Below, piece by piece: positions 1 through 12,001 of a stretch of DNA of 64,000 nt. The notes under the pieces were generated by a model. It was not told the DNA's origin. It ran no database searches and saw nothing but the letters and a program-made list of their open reading frames with translations. Origin of the DNA: Allodiplogaster sudhausi (lineage: Eukaryota > Nematoda > Chromadorea > Rhabditida > Diplogasteridae); contig CALZFC010000001.1 in assembly GCA_945643635.1 (NCBI GenBank), forward strand, positions 9,732,001-9,796,000. Direction: 5' to 3'. The stretch's first letter is position 1. Each line of letters starts with the position of its first letter. The position numbers and the translations under genes are program-made.

Positions 1-433
1 TAGAGATAGAGAGAGAGGGAAAGAGAGAGAGAGGTCATCCTTGTCGAGCCTTCACAGTGTCCATTCTGTTCCATTAATTACTCGCAAGCTTTCCTTCAAC
101 TCGTTGCGTATGTAAATTGTACAGTCTGACTTTTCTTCTTCTTCTTCTTCTTTTGTTTCAGGTACGGTACATACATACATATGTATGTACATTTGTAGCT
201 GTCGCCATACACGCGACTCCTTTTCACTCCCTCATCATCATAAATACGTGATGTCACTTCATTTCGACCAAAAAGGTAGGCTAAAATCATATCAGGCAAA
301 AAATATAATTACACGAAGTTCTATTTAAAGGAGCCTAGTACGGAATGATTATACAGGAGTAGATCAAGGCCGTTTTCAATGCGCTCTCTCAAATATGTGG
401 CCCTTTTTCTACTGAGAAATACGAGAGTACGTA

Positions 434-2022
434 CAGTGCCGGTCAAAATTCTATTAACTTTTGGTTTTTCGAGCATAACTTCTTTCAAACATAATGAAAG
501 TTGATGAAATTTTCAGGGTTCCTTCTTTATGCTGTCAGATTGTTAGTAGCATAATATTGATTTCATAGACCGACTACAAGGCGAGAAAAAAAATCAATAA
601 ATCAAATCACCCGATGTGCACATTTAAGCGTGCTGAACAAAGTGGGTTGTTTCTTTGATATTCGGGTAGTTTTCATTTGATGCATGATTTATCAGTATTC
701 TAGAGAATCTCTGCGATTCCGTTTTGATCTAATCTCTATTTATTCACAATTGTTACAAGTTGCCTGCCCCCAGTTCACGATCCATGCACTCGGCCTGAGA
801 TGCAGACGGTTCAGGAGGATAAAATCGATCATTTACTAATATACCTATTTCAATAATGATTTTATTATATTTGCAGGTCATTACTGAACTAATTTAGATG
901 GTTATTTGAGCTGTAAAAATTAGGTGCTAACTATTTGTGCACACTCTGAACACCGCGGTCAACTGTGGTCCTCAGCCCAGACGCACTTATAGTGATGATG
1001 TGCAGGGGTCCGTGTTCCAAAAGCGGTTTTGCCAATCTCAAATGATAGATCATAGGCCTTTATACTTTCGGAAGCCCTATTTCATCCCTGTCTTCATGAA
1101 CCCACAAGATACAGTAGATCGTTTGAAAGTACCCGTGGCATAGTAGTACGGTGTATTTGACAACGTGTGGTTCTGGATCAATCGCAACATTAAATTATAT
1201 AATAGTTATTTAGACGCTTGCTGAACACTCGTCTGTACCGATTAATGTGATTTTTGATTCGATGTTTAGTTTTTCGGGAGTACTTTCTTGTCTTGTAGGT
1301 CAACGAACTACACCATGACACGGGTACATTCAAACGATCTACTGTATCTTGTAGGTTCATGAAGACAGGGATGAAATAGGGCTTCCGAAGGTATAAAAGC
1401 CTATGATCTGTCATTTGAGATTGGCAAAACCGCTTTTGGAACACGGACCCCTGCACAGCATCACTATAAGTGCGTCTGGGCTGAGGACCACAGTTGACCG
1501 CGGTGTTCAGAGTGTGCACAAATAGTTAGCACCTAATTTTTACAGCTCAAATAACCATCTAAATTAGTTCAGTGATGACCTGCAAATATATTAAAATCAT
1601 TATTGAAATAGGTATATTAGTAAATGATCGATTTTATCCTCTTGAACCGTCTGCATCTCAGGCCGAGTGCATGGTTCGTGAACTGGAAGCAGGCAACATG
1701 TAAAAACTTGCGAGTAAATAGCGATTAGATCAAAACGGAATCGCAGAGATGCTCTGGAATACTGAAAAATCATGCATCAAATGAAAACTACCTGAATATC
1801 AAAGAAACAACCCACTTTGTTCAGCACGCCTAAATGTGCACCTCGGATGATTTGACTTATTGATTTTGTTCTCGCCTTGTAGTCGATCTATGAAATCAAT
1901 ATTCTGGTTCTAATAATCTGAGAGCATAAACAAGCAACCCTGAAAATTCCATCAACTTTCATTAACTTTGAAAGAAATTATGTACGAAAAACCAAAAGTT
2001 AATAGAATTTTGACCGGCACTG
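434..2022. mobile_element. Long palindromic TA-target element (Tc1/mariner-like, non-autonomous)
   Basis: The first ~750 bp (from 434) and the last ~750 bp (to 2022) are inverted copies of each other around a short unique centre near 1145-1310. The ends read CAGTGCCGGTCAAAATTC and its complement. Each end is flanked by TA (432-433 and 2023-2024), the target duplication of Tc1/mariner elements. Open frames at 937-1143 (+) and 1190-1519 (-) are the same arm read twice and show no transposase motif, so the element is scored as non-autonomous (foldback or MITE type). The superfamily is inferred from the TA duplication and the CAGTG terminus only. Confidence 0.85.
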
Positions 2023-4118
2023 TAGTAGCACCTACAGCATGCAATATTTGGCTAAGCCATATTTTGCGTGCTTGTAACCTAATAACAAGAGGAAAAAATG
2101 AATTTTTCTTTTTTGAGAATGCTTGCAGACGACCAATTATATATATATATTTTTTTTTCAGCTAAGAGATCTGCAGAGATGTCGCGAAACAGTACTTGTA
2201 AGTGTACTTCCAGGTTTCCTTTCTCTTTTTCTCTCTTGTCGCTTTTTGTCTAAATTTATTTTTCGCCAATTCTAACACAGTATATGTAAGCCCCAGCTAA
2301 TTAATCCATCTATGAAGGCATCCTCGTTTTGATCCGTGGTCATGTGAAAAAAATTGAACGAGAGATTTAAAGATATCTGCCGCACGGTTATTCTCCCTCG
2401 AGGACACAGACTAGCGTCTCTGATACGTCCAGGACATTTTATTGTCCAAGACATTTCAGAGACACCTGAGAGACATGTCAGGGACAAATGTTTCCAAGTG
2501 AACAGCGAATGGAGGCGGCTAAATTTATGTTTTTTTTTTATGTATTTGACCTTAATTTTCTTGATATAACATGCTCATATTGCATGTTTTGATAATGGAG
2601 AGCAAAGAACAGTGCACAAAACACCATCGGATATCAATAATCTTGGCAATAATTACAACGTTTGAATTTTCAATTCTTCTAACCAGCATTAGAAAACATG
2701 CTTGCAGATATTTTGAATTCTTTTAGAACAACAAATCGGCGATTAAAGAAAACTTCTGTAGATATCTCCTTCCATTACTTCATTATGTCAAAACAGAAGA
2801 GTTATGAATAACAAGTGTATCAAACAGACAGTGAGAGACTTAGTCGAGGAGGCCGAATCTCATGTGTCGTCTCCATCTCTTCCTTCTTCACCGTCTTCTT
2901 CTATTTTAACAAACATTTCCTTGCTTTAATTTGTGTCTGGGGTTATGGTAACAGGAATATCATTGAATATTCAACAAGAAAATTCTGCAGCCCACTTCAA
3001 CAAATTCACATCAAGAAATATGGATGAAAAGGCCAAAAAAGCCTAAAAGAAGGAAGGCCGTACCTTCTCTGCGTCAATTGCAACGGAACTTAAGAGATAG
3101 TCTCTGTAAGGGTCAAGGTGGCCCTGCCCCGGGGAAAATGTCGGAATTTGATAACCAAATTTTTAATGGGGTTTCCCATACCCACAGTGGGTAAAACTGG
3201 TGGGTCAAAATTATTCGAAAAATTTTTTTCTTGTTGGTGCATGCAAAAGTATGGAAAAAGTTTAAGTTCCCATAACTTTCTTCAAACTTAATATTTTTCA
3301 AATTTCTTTTTTTCAGTGCATGTGTAATTAGAAAGTGCACAAAAACGATCAATGTCAATCGTTTGAAAACTTTCATTTTTAACCACTTTGTTGCATTTAA
3401 ATTTTTTAAAGATCGAGTTTTTGAGCACTTCGTCTATTTTACGGCCCGGGTGGGTGCCAGCGAATAGCTGAGATGAAAGAGGAGAAAAAATGACACCAGA
3501 TATGTTTTTATGAAGAAAATCGAGGGATACATACGTTCTCGAATTTTGACGTGAATATGATGCACTGGCACTTTCGCTGGACTTGATGAATCAGCATAAC
3601 TTTTTTTCAGACTCGTGTTTTTGAGACAATTTTAATTTCATCACATTCGCTATTCACTCCTCTACAAAATGGTCTATTACTCATCTGCCTAATGCCACTG
3701 TGGAACTCAGAAAATACAATTGTCTTATTTTCGATCAGAAAATAAATGGATAATAACTATTGTGACCCTATTTACGGGCCAAAGAGATGACGGGTGGCCA
3801 TAATCGTCTAAATTTTATGATAGAGCGAAGAATGCTGTATTAACATATAATCGTTTCATGAGATTTGAAGGATACATATATCTCTTTTTCGAGCAAAAGA
3901 GAAAAATTTCCAGCATCATGCCTGCGACACCAGAAGCAGAAAACTCAAGGCAGCATGTTTGAGCCACAATATCATGTTATATGGTGCTTTTTGATTAGGA
4001 AAGCGAATAAAATGTTTATCGCTGGGCAATTAACTGACAAAAACGATTTATCGAAACTGAATAATACGGTTTCGTGGTATTTTTATGCGACTAAACTATG
4101 TGCATACTCCTTCTGCTT
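2023..4118. other. Intergenic stretch without a recognisable gene
   Basis: AT-rich sequence with short open frames and no recognised domain or consistent splice chain. The open stretch at 2354-2490 is short and shows no family resemblance. Confidence 0.5.
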
Positions 4119-4123
4119 GTGGG

Positions 4124-4354
4124 CTAAGCGGCTAAAGATAGCTGCGATTTGTCGGTAATTGAGTAGCTCGGCAGGCTTGGGTCCATCTTCGCTTTTGTGC
4201 GCCGTCCTTCATCAAATATTTTTCTGATATACTCCTTCGAACGCTCAGGAAGCCTCTCGCTGCGTTTCCGAACACGTAATGGCCATCCTTTCATGGCTCG
4301 CTTACCATTATCAGTTGTTTCCCTATTACGCTGCTGCTCTTGAAGGCGTTCAGG
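4124..4354 (-). pseudogene. Isolated coding exon resembling TE-associated or zinc-finger proteins
   Basis: Minus-strand open exon of 77 codons (stop included) that begins directly after an acceptor-like CTCTTAG and ends at TAG. It contains MKGWPLRVRKRSERL, then EYIRKIFDEG, then KMDPS. That matches a pattern recalled from uncharacterised metazoan, often transposon-linked proteins: G-W-x-L, R-K, then K-x-Y/F-[IL]-x(2)-K-F-x(2)-G and a K-x-DP. The neighbouring exons expected of such a protein were not found, so this is probably a gene remnant. Family recognition is by pattern only. Confidence 0.4.
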
Positions 4355-4643
4355 CTAAGAGAGCATATCCCGAGGTTGTTTCCGCAGTTGAATCACTCGA
4401 GGTTAGCTGGTAGGAGAAGTTTTATGTTGAAATAATGTTATTTGAATGACTTATTCACTGGCCAGGATTTGAGAGCAAATTAAGAGTATATGAAAGATAT
4501 TCAACGCATCCGTGAGCTAATAATGTTGTGCAGTATGCCATAGATTCGTCAAACGAGGAAAATACTCTCATCCGTTTATTCGCAGCGGCATAGCCTTGGT
4601 CAGTATTTACGGGAGGGCTTCGTGAGAAAGAAAGCATTACGCG

Positions 4644-4761
4644 AAAGGGGGACGGAGACTGGTGAGTAGGGGCAGAAAGGGTGGATGCGGGCTTCCGATG
4701 CCAAAGGGGGACGGAGACTGGTGAGTAGGGGCAGAAAGGGATGGATGCGGGCTTCAGATGC
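4644..4761. repeat. Two-copy 59-bp tandem repeat at the scramblase stop codon
   Basis: Copies at 4644-4702 and 4703-4761 are nearly identical; both contain GACGGAGACTGGTGAGTAGG and GGATGCGGGCTTC. The second copy ends exactly where the scramblase TAG begins on the minus strand, so the duplication lies in its 3' UTR. Confidence 0.85.
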
Positions 4762-6641
4762 CTAAATCTTGTCGTGCTGATGGTCACCCGGGCTGCTCTC
4801 AAAGTACATGAAGTCCTGCAAAGGAGAATGGTATCTCATGATTTTTTTTTTATTTAAATCATAAGATGAAAATAATGTCTTCGTAATCAAATAATAATTC
4901 CCTCACAATGAGGAAAGTGGTGCCGATGAGCGCAGCCTTCATCTGGACGGGCAGAGTCGGAGGGACTGAAAATTATTAAGGAGTGTGGAATGGAATTGAA
5001 CAAGTTGGGAATGAGCGGAATCACTGACACGAGACGCCAAAGTTGTCGGCGTCCGTGAGGGCCTCCTGGAGGAAGCCGGAGAACATCTTGCGGATCTCGC
5101 CGATGGGGGCCATCGACATGTCGAACACCTGAATTAAGTGATTAAAGGAAAGAAAGAAATGATTAGAGGCGAGGACCTGGAAGACGCGGTCCATATTGCA
5201 GTCGCAACCCCCGGGGCCGCGGATCATGAGCTGCGGTGCGGAGTTGGCGTCCATAACCATGTAGTCCGCTCCGCAACAGGTGCTGTCACGCACAAACGCA
5301 ACCTGGAACGAGAGAGCCAGAGAGAGAAGGATTGAGTTGGAGATGAGAGAAGGAAGTAGAGAGAGAGGCGAGGAGAGTTAGAGACAGAGAGGGAGAAGAG
5401 TAAGAAGAGGGAGAAGAGGGAGAATGATGGAGAGATAGGCGAGGAGAGTTAGAGACAGAGAGGGAGAAGAGGGAGAAGGATGGAGAGAGAGGCGAGGAGA
5501 GTTAGAGACAGAGAGGGAGAAGAGGGAGAAGGAAGGAGAGAGAGTTAGAGACGGCGAAGGAGAAGATGCCTCACAACATTGCCCGGCGGAGACTCGATGC
5601 GAATGCTCTGCCTCTCCCAGCAGCAAACATACGGACGGAAGCAGCGGATGACTTCCTGAAAGGCAACGCAGTTTTTCCGCAACCGATACTGGCCGTGTTT
5701 TGATTGTTTCTTATTCCTGACCGCGCCCATGTTGTCGACGACGTGCATGACGAAGGAGCGCTTCGAGCCGTTGCACTGGCGATCGCAGCCGCCCGACTCC
5801 TCCATCGCGTAATAGACCTAGAGAGAGCGAGAGAGAAAGAGACATGATGAGAGAATAAGAGGCAGAGAGGGATGGAAGAGAAGCAGGAAGGGAATGCTGT
5901 ATACATATACATACATATATGTATGCGTGTACATATATGTATGTATGTATATATCCGTCCAAAAATTTAATTGACCCGCTGTCCCATCCGGTTGAGCAGT
6001 CGGTAAGTGTTGGCCGTCTCAATGCCGAGGAGAAGTTCGAGCGGCTCGAGCTCCTGAAAGGGAGAAAAAGGTTAACAATGATGTTGAAACCTCGAAACTC
6101 AAAGATCAATCGATATCTGAGAGCCGAAGATCACTTCTTCCAATGTGAGTATTGGCAGTGGAAGTGACCTGCTGGACGACGAGGCCGTCAGTGTGCGCCA
6201 GGTAAGCGAGCGACGGCGGACAGCCGGGCGGCAGGTTCGTGGGCATCGGCATCGGCACTAATTGTAAGGGTGAAATCAGATATATTATTTTATTTTATTT
6301 TGCTTTATAATTGAACTAAAACTCACGATACTGGCGGCGCGGCGGGCCACCCATCGGAGGCATTCCGGGCCCGGCTCCGTAGGCTGGCGGAGGCGGGGGC
6401 GGGGGAGGCATTCCGCCGCCAGCTCCGTACTGCATTCCTCCGCCAGCTCCATAGGCGGGAGGCGGCGGAGCGTTGTAGGCCGGAGGATTGTCTCACAAAG
6501 TAAACATTTTGTCTTTCAGGGAACAAAATTACGTCAAATTCTTTGAAATAAACATTATTTTTACGGAAACTGTAAAAATTTTATGAATATCAAAAAATTC
6601 TGACAGCCAGGCTGGGGATATCCGGGCTGCTGGTTATACAT
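4762..6641 (-). CDS. Phospholipid scramblase
   Basis: Ten exons read in frame, from ATG 6641 to TAG 4762: 6605-6641, 6327-6491, 6169-6257, 5976-6053, 5722-5817, 5575-5655, 5177-5302, 5029-5128, 4907-4965 and 4762-4815 (294 aa). The N-terminal ~65 residues are Pro/Gly/Tyr-rich with PPAY repeats. They are followed by the scramblase core: ELEPLELLLGIETANTYR, IESPPGN, a Cys cluster CDCNMD, IGEIRKMFSGFLQEALTDAD, and a single hydrophobic C-terminal helix ending TTFLI-DFMYFE. Known for the family: Ca2+-dependent mixing of phospholipids between plasma-membrane leaflets, with palmitoylated cysteines and a Pro-rich tail that binds WW/SH3 partners. The length is normal and no break was seen. Several introns are GA/TC-rich. 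Confidence 0.93.
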
Positions 6642-7769
6642 CGCTAGTGTAAAGGAGAGATCAAGGAGGAGAGGGACAGAGAAAGAGGGAAATTAAAGAG
6701 AGCAATGGGAGACGCGACCAAGCGCTGCGGAAGAGAAGTGACGAACAATGGGCTCGTTTCCCTTCACATCAATTTATCTGACTAAAATTTACATACTAGA
6801 ATTATGAATGCGAAATACTCCCTTTCATAACGGAATTTGGAATTTCGGTACACAAATGCTGTTTTTGACTAATTTTTTCTCAACTTATGAGGACAACATT
6901 TCCACTTTTAGTACGTTGCCATTAAGTGCAACTGCTATTTCGTCATTCACGAAAATGTTTCAATTTTTATTTTAGTTTTAGTTTTTCTCCTTTAATGTTA
7001 CCCAACCATTTCGCATTTTAAGCAAAAAAAACCTCACCTCTTTTGGGCGTTCCCCCATCCTTGCCCTTCACTCCCTCTTCGCCCTTCGCGGCTTTGCAGA
7101 AAGAGAAGCAGACATGGGAAGGTATGGCCAGTTATAGTTCTCAAAAGCTCTCGGTCCTGCTCGCCTCGTCCCTTGATGCATGCCTGTCTCTCTCCCCCTG
7201 CCAACCCTCTCCATCGCTAGCCCCGACGCTCAGTCCTCCGCGGAGTGCCATCTCCGGGAGCGCTCCCTCTCCGACTCTCGCTGTCCCTCTGCACGCGTCC
7301 ACATTCCGCATGGCTCTTGCTGCCGACGGATGGTCATCTCACGCGCGCTCTGAAGAAGGGGCGTTCTCTTCGCGGCGTTCTCTTCATAGAGACCGCGAGC
7401 AGGCGATCTGGCTCAATTGCACTGAGCCAGGTCTGTGAACCATCTATATACCGTGAAGAGATCTGGAAGAGAAGCAAGATAGCCGGAAAACGCCGTCTTT
7501 CCTTTCCCAGACCTGTCTTCGGCTGCAACATTAAAAAAAAAGAAAAACAAAAAGTTTTCTTTTGCCTGATATAGCGTACAAAAATCATACACATTATTTT
7601 CAAAGAAAAATTAATGACGTTAGTATTTTCTGTGAAGTGAAATTTAGCAGCGGAAATAAAATGAAACGAAGTGAATCATGAATATAGTACAGAATAATAT
7701 TAAGACGATAAAACCGAAAAATTTATTTTGGCAATAGAGTTAAATATCTTAGCGGAGCGAATAAAGAAA
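6642..7769. other. Upstream region of the scramblase; no recognised gene
   Basis: 6660-7040 is AT-rich with a GA-rich start. 7043-7560 is C/T-rich and gives overlapping Ser/Pro-rich open frames in two frames, which is typical of compositional bias. No domain was recognised. Confidence 0.4.
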
Positions 7770-7772
7770 TAA

Positions 7773-8770
7773 TCAATCGACTCGTTGGATAGGCAAGTTT
7801 AAACGAAAAGCCACTCGTTCTAGGATGGCCGAAGTGAAAATGATGAGGATACTTAAGACACAATTTTCTATGAACAAACAAAAAGCGACGAGCCAAAGTA
7901 AGATCATAATCATCACGGCGTTTTCTAAGAGAAGGGATGGAAAGGATGCGATTTCTTTCTTCACAAGATGGAACGGTAAGCGCTGTACAACCGAAGCAAC
8001 GACGGAAAATTATACGTGTAAAATAATTCTAGACTTTCTCTAAAACGCGGATATCTTTCAACAAGGATGGAGAGTAGACAGTTGTGCAGTTTTCAAGTGT
8101 AAATGGTGTAGACCGATAAGAGGACGCTAACATTACGAGTACGAAGAAAACGAAAAATACGATAAGCTTTTGAGAAGATAGAATTGGCTATGTCATTGCA
8201 GTGAAGAGAAAAAGGACAAACGAGAGTCGATAATGATTCCTAAATCGTAGATAGAATCGACGGAAGAGTGAGGAGAATACTGTTGAGCGTGTAAGAGATG
8301 CACGGGTTAATTCTAGCAATGTGTAGGACAGAGCATTTATTAGCTGCCAAGTGTCGGCCCAAACAAAGACTACGTCAATCGCTGATTGGAGAGCCGCATT
8401 TGTGGTAGAGTGGGGAAAAGATTGAAATATTTTAAGATCGTCAGCATAGCAGGCCGAAAAACAGCGCCCTGAGCGGAGACAAGGGGAGGGAGGTCGGTAG
8501 TGTAAAGGATGAAGAGAAAGCGCCAATAACGGTATGCCTTGTGGGATACCGCTTAATACAGGGCGAGGATGAGAAAGTGTCTTACCAACACGATCAGAAA
8601 AATAAAATGGGATATCCAATTAACCATAATAGGGGGGGGAAGGGAAGAGAGACCTTCGAGCTTATAAATTAGCATGGGATGACTGACCCTATCAAAGGCT
8701 TTAGCGTGGTCAAAGTACATAACGTCCGTATAATGGCCTAGATGTAAAAAATGGTACTAGTGTTCTAGCC
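7773..8770 (-). mobile_element. Degenerate LINE reverse-transcriptase fragment (CR1/jockey-like)
   Basis: Read right to left on the minus strand in shifting frames. DHAKAFDRVSHPMLIYKLE (near 8730-8660) is RT motif 'KAFD..sH..L..KL'. SGIPQGIPLLALSL lies near 8560. YADDLKIF near 8450 is the catalytic YADD box. LENCTTVYSP and EKVQNYFTR (near 8090-8010), then EERNRILSIPSLRKRRD (near 7930), are the post-RT C-terminal motif of CR1/jockey-class LINEs. Frame changes and the missing endonuclease and tail mark it as dead and truncated. Confidence 0.8.
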
Positions 8771-9303
8771 AATCTTGCAACTGAAATCCTAATAATATTT
8801 GTATCAATTTTGTTGTGTTCTTTGCAATCTTGCAAGCAAGTCTTCGATTATCTTCGTGAGGGCCACCTCCTGTAGTTGAAGACCATCACTAGTGAGATGA
8901 CAAAATGGGTCTCCGTAATACGCGTGCAGGGTGCGGCGGTTGTAACTAAACAGTAGGGAATCTCAACTTGTGCATCCACGACAAATTATTCTAATTTATA
9001 GACATAAATAAAAATTTTACTAAACACGAACTCTTCCCCGCCTGGAAGCTATTTTTGATAGTATTTGAGGGATTACAAATAAAAAAAATAAAAAAATCAT
9101 TGCCCGGGCGTTTCCGAGCACATGTCTGCTCCTGGATCGTGTCGAATCAGATTTGGCGCAGAGAGGGCGTCGAGACGCGCCGTTACATTGGAGCGCTGTT
9201 TCGAGAACTCCTCAAGACAAAGATAATGAACAAATTAAAATGAGAAGAGTCATTGCACTCCAATAGAAGTACATCACGAAGTAGATCTGTAGAAGTAACT
9301 GAC
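8771..9303. other. Region between the LINE fragment and the acyltransferase 3' end
   Basis: Probably holds the unresolved last exon(s) and 3' UTR of the minus-strand acyltransferase gene. No other feature is supported. Confidence 0.35.
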
Positions 9304-11966
9304 ATCCATTGTGTAGACCAAGTCATCAAACTTGTAGTTGCCATGGGCCAGCCTATAAAGTCGGCACTTGAATGAAACCGGAATTGAAAGGAGTTCATCA
9401 TCATCAATATAAACATGAGGCCATTATCAATGTACATGCAATAGAAGCTGTGTGCATGCACCGGTAGCAGTAAAAAAACTATCTACCGTTTCGAAATGGA
9501 GAAGCTAAAATGATCTACCGCATCGAAATGGAGAAGTTAAAATTATCTACCTCTTCGAAATCGTCTTCGCCACGCCTTGGCCGCCATCAAAACAGCACGG
9601 CTGTGGATAGGGATAGTCGAGGACGACGAATCGAGACAAGGAACTTGAAGCATTTTTATCGGCATTTTCATAAAGCAAACTTTAAAGTTTTTACTTTTTG
9701 AAAATATACTTAACTTCTCCAGCAACCTTAATTTTATTTGTTTAATCAGTATTAAGAAGGCGAAACTGACGAAATCTTTTCGAGCCGTCGTTGGGCGAAC
9801 TGGAGAAAAGTGTCGTTTTGAATAGGCTGCTTCACTTCTGAGTAGAAGTTTTTGCCCCAGCTAAAGAGAGCTTAACTTTTCGTCTTTGTTCTAAAAAGTG
9901 GCGTCTTATTCAATTGTAAGTTTTAACAGAAATGTAACTTTGTACAGCAAAGAACTCCATATCTTCTGTAAACAAATAAAAATATAGAAGCACTAACTGA
10001 CTATTGAATGATGAACGTAATGTCTGGCCGACTTTTCTCGAGAATTATTGTAGCGTTGTCAGCAAGACTTTGACAATTCGTGTCGAGTTCGACGCAGCCT
10101 ACAATTTATTCATTTTCTTAGAAACCGAGTTACTCTGTTAATTTGAATTCATAGATGGAAATGGGCTTCATGTTTGCAGCAAGAATTTGACTTTCTTTTC
10201 TTTAACCTGATTGTGAGAAAATAAATAACAACTGCTCGGATACTCACTACTTTTGGTGAACATTCCTTGAAACGGCCAGCAAAAAGACGAAGAAGCACCG
10301 GATACGCACGGTAGCCAAACGAATTGCCGAGCAGAAGAATCTTCGCCTTTCCGTGTCCGTGCTGAGATCACAATGGCAATTCAAATTGTAGAGGAATTAA
10401 ATACTAGTTGAAAGTTTAAAAAATACGTCTAAAGAGATTGTCTTGTTAATTGTATTGGTATCATGCTAATTATCCTTTTAAAGGAGGGCGATCACGGAAA
10501 AATATTTAATGCAGGTTCGAATTGCCGCGTCCGCCCTATGAGTCCTCACTCTCATTCTCGCGTGCTATTTCGCAGGTCGCACAAACCCGCTGCGTGAAAA
10601 TAGCACGCGCGAATGAGATTGCGAAAGGCCGCGGCAATTTGAAAGTATCACATAATTTTTTGGTGATTGCCCTCCTTTAATAAATGCATATGCCAACCAC
10701 AATGGCGCTCATTGCAGGTTTCTCAATGAATTTCGTCCAGTTCAGAGCATCCTTGTCCACTTCAAAGTTGCTTGGATGCTTGTAGAAGATGTGCTTGGAT
10801 TCTCGATCATTCCAAGTGATCATCTTCTCGTATGTCGAATTTTCTGTAAGGCATTTGCTCAATGTTTACAAAAGTCATGAAACAACCCAATTTATTTTCG
10901 AACATTTGGTACTACCAAAATGATCAAGGAAAATTTTCTTTTTCCACGAAAAACAATAACAAAAATTGAATGAAATAAATATAATTCGGGAAATTCTGAA
11001 CCGGTCACTTTGCTGAAAGTTAAATTACATCTGCGACATATTGTAACTGACTGTGTGTTGCTGCCGTGTAATTCTCCAAAAGACCTCCATATGTGACAAC
11101 AATCGTTACAGCGTAGATGATGCCTGTGATATTTGTGATATAAACATTTTGATTCGGACATTTAAAATTACTCCTTTGCCTCGAATAAAACAAAGCTGCA
11201 CATGGCTATTTGAAAAGAAAAAAAAGCGTATAAAAAGGCGAATGAATGTCTGAATGGCCAACCTGGAATGCGAAGGGCGACTGTGACGAATGAAGAAGGA
11301 TTCGAGGGTGTGGTGGAGAATGAATGATTGAGATGGCGAAAGTCATGGCGAGGCAGCAGATAATTAGGAAACCTGTCAACTCGAAGGTAAGGGACTCTGG
11401 ACCTTCCTTATACAGCTCTTGAATAAAAAAAAGTAATGAAAACTGTTCAGCGTAGGCAATTTAAAGCAACGTTTTCACCACAGCCATATAAGCGGACACC
11501 TCGACAAGCAACAACGGGGGAAATTAATTGGGATAAATTTCCCACTTTTTTTTTGGCTATCAACATGCATGTTCCTCTTCTATCATATCCAACATAAAGA
11601 TTCTTGACAGAACCAAGAGAAGATTTTATTTCTAATTTCAGGATATTTTAATTCCGTTGTATTCAAAAATAAATAGAAATCAAAAGATTCATACGAGAGC
11701 CATTGAGATAGGCGACATCCAGATGATGTTTAGTGAGTATGATGACCGGCCAGTGAGCGAGGTACACGACGTACGAGAGGTCACCGATGTAGACGAGGAG
11801 TCTGCAAAAGTAGGTCAATAGGCTTTATCAACAATTTCATATCATTCTTCCGCATGAGTGATGTAACTGTTTTAATATATAATGAATTATCTGAAAACGC
11901 TAATTGTTCTATTGTCAATTTATTAACCAAGCCTCAAAAACAAGTAATTGTTTATATTATATATAC

Positions 11967-12001
<35 letters not shown>

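Noticed and set aside
937..1519. Matching open frames on opposite strands (937-1143 + and 1190-1519 -)
   Set aside because: They are the two arms of one palindromic element read in mirror image and show no transposase motif.
2354..2569. Open frame with possible coding bias
   Set aside because: It overlaps an opposite-strand frame of the same length, has no splice context and shows no family motif.
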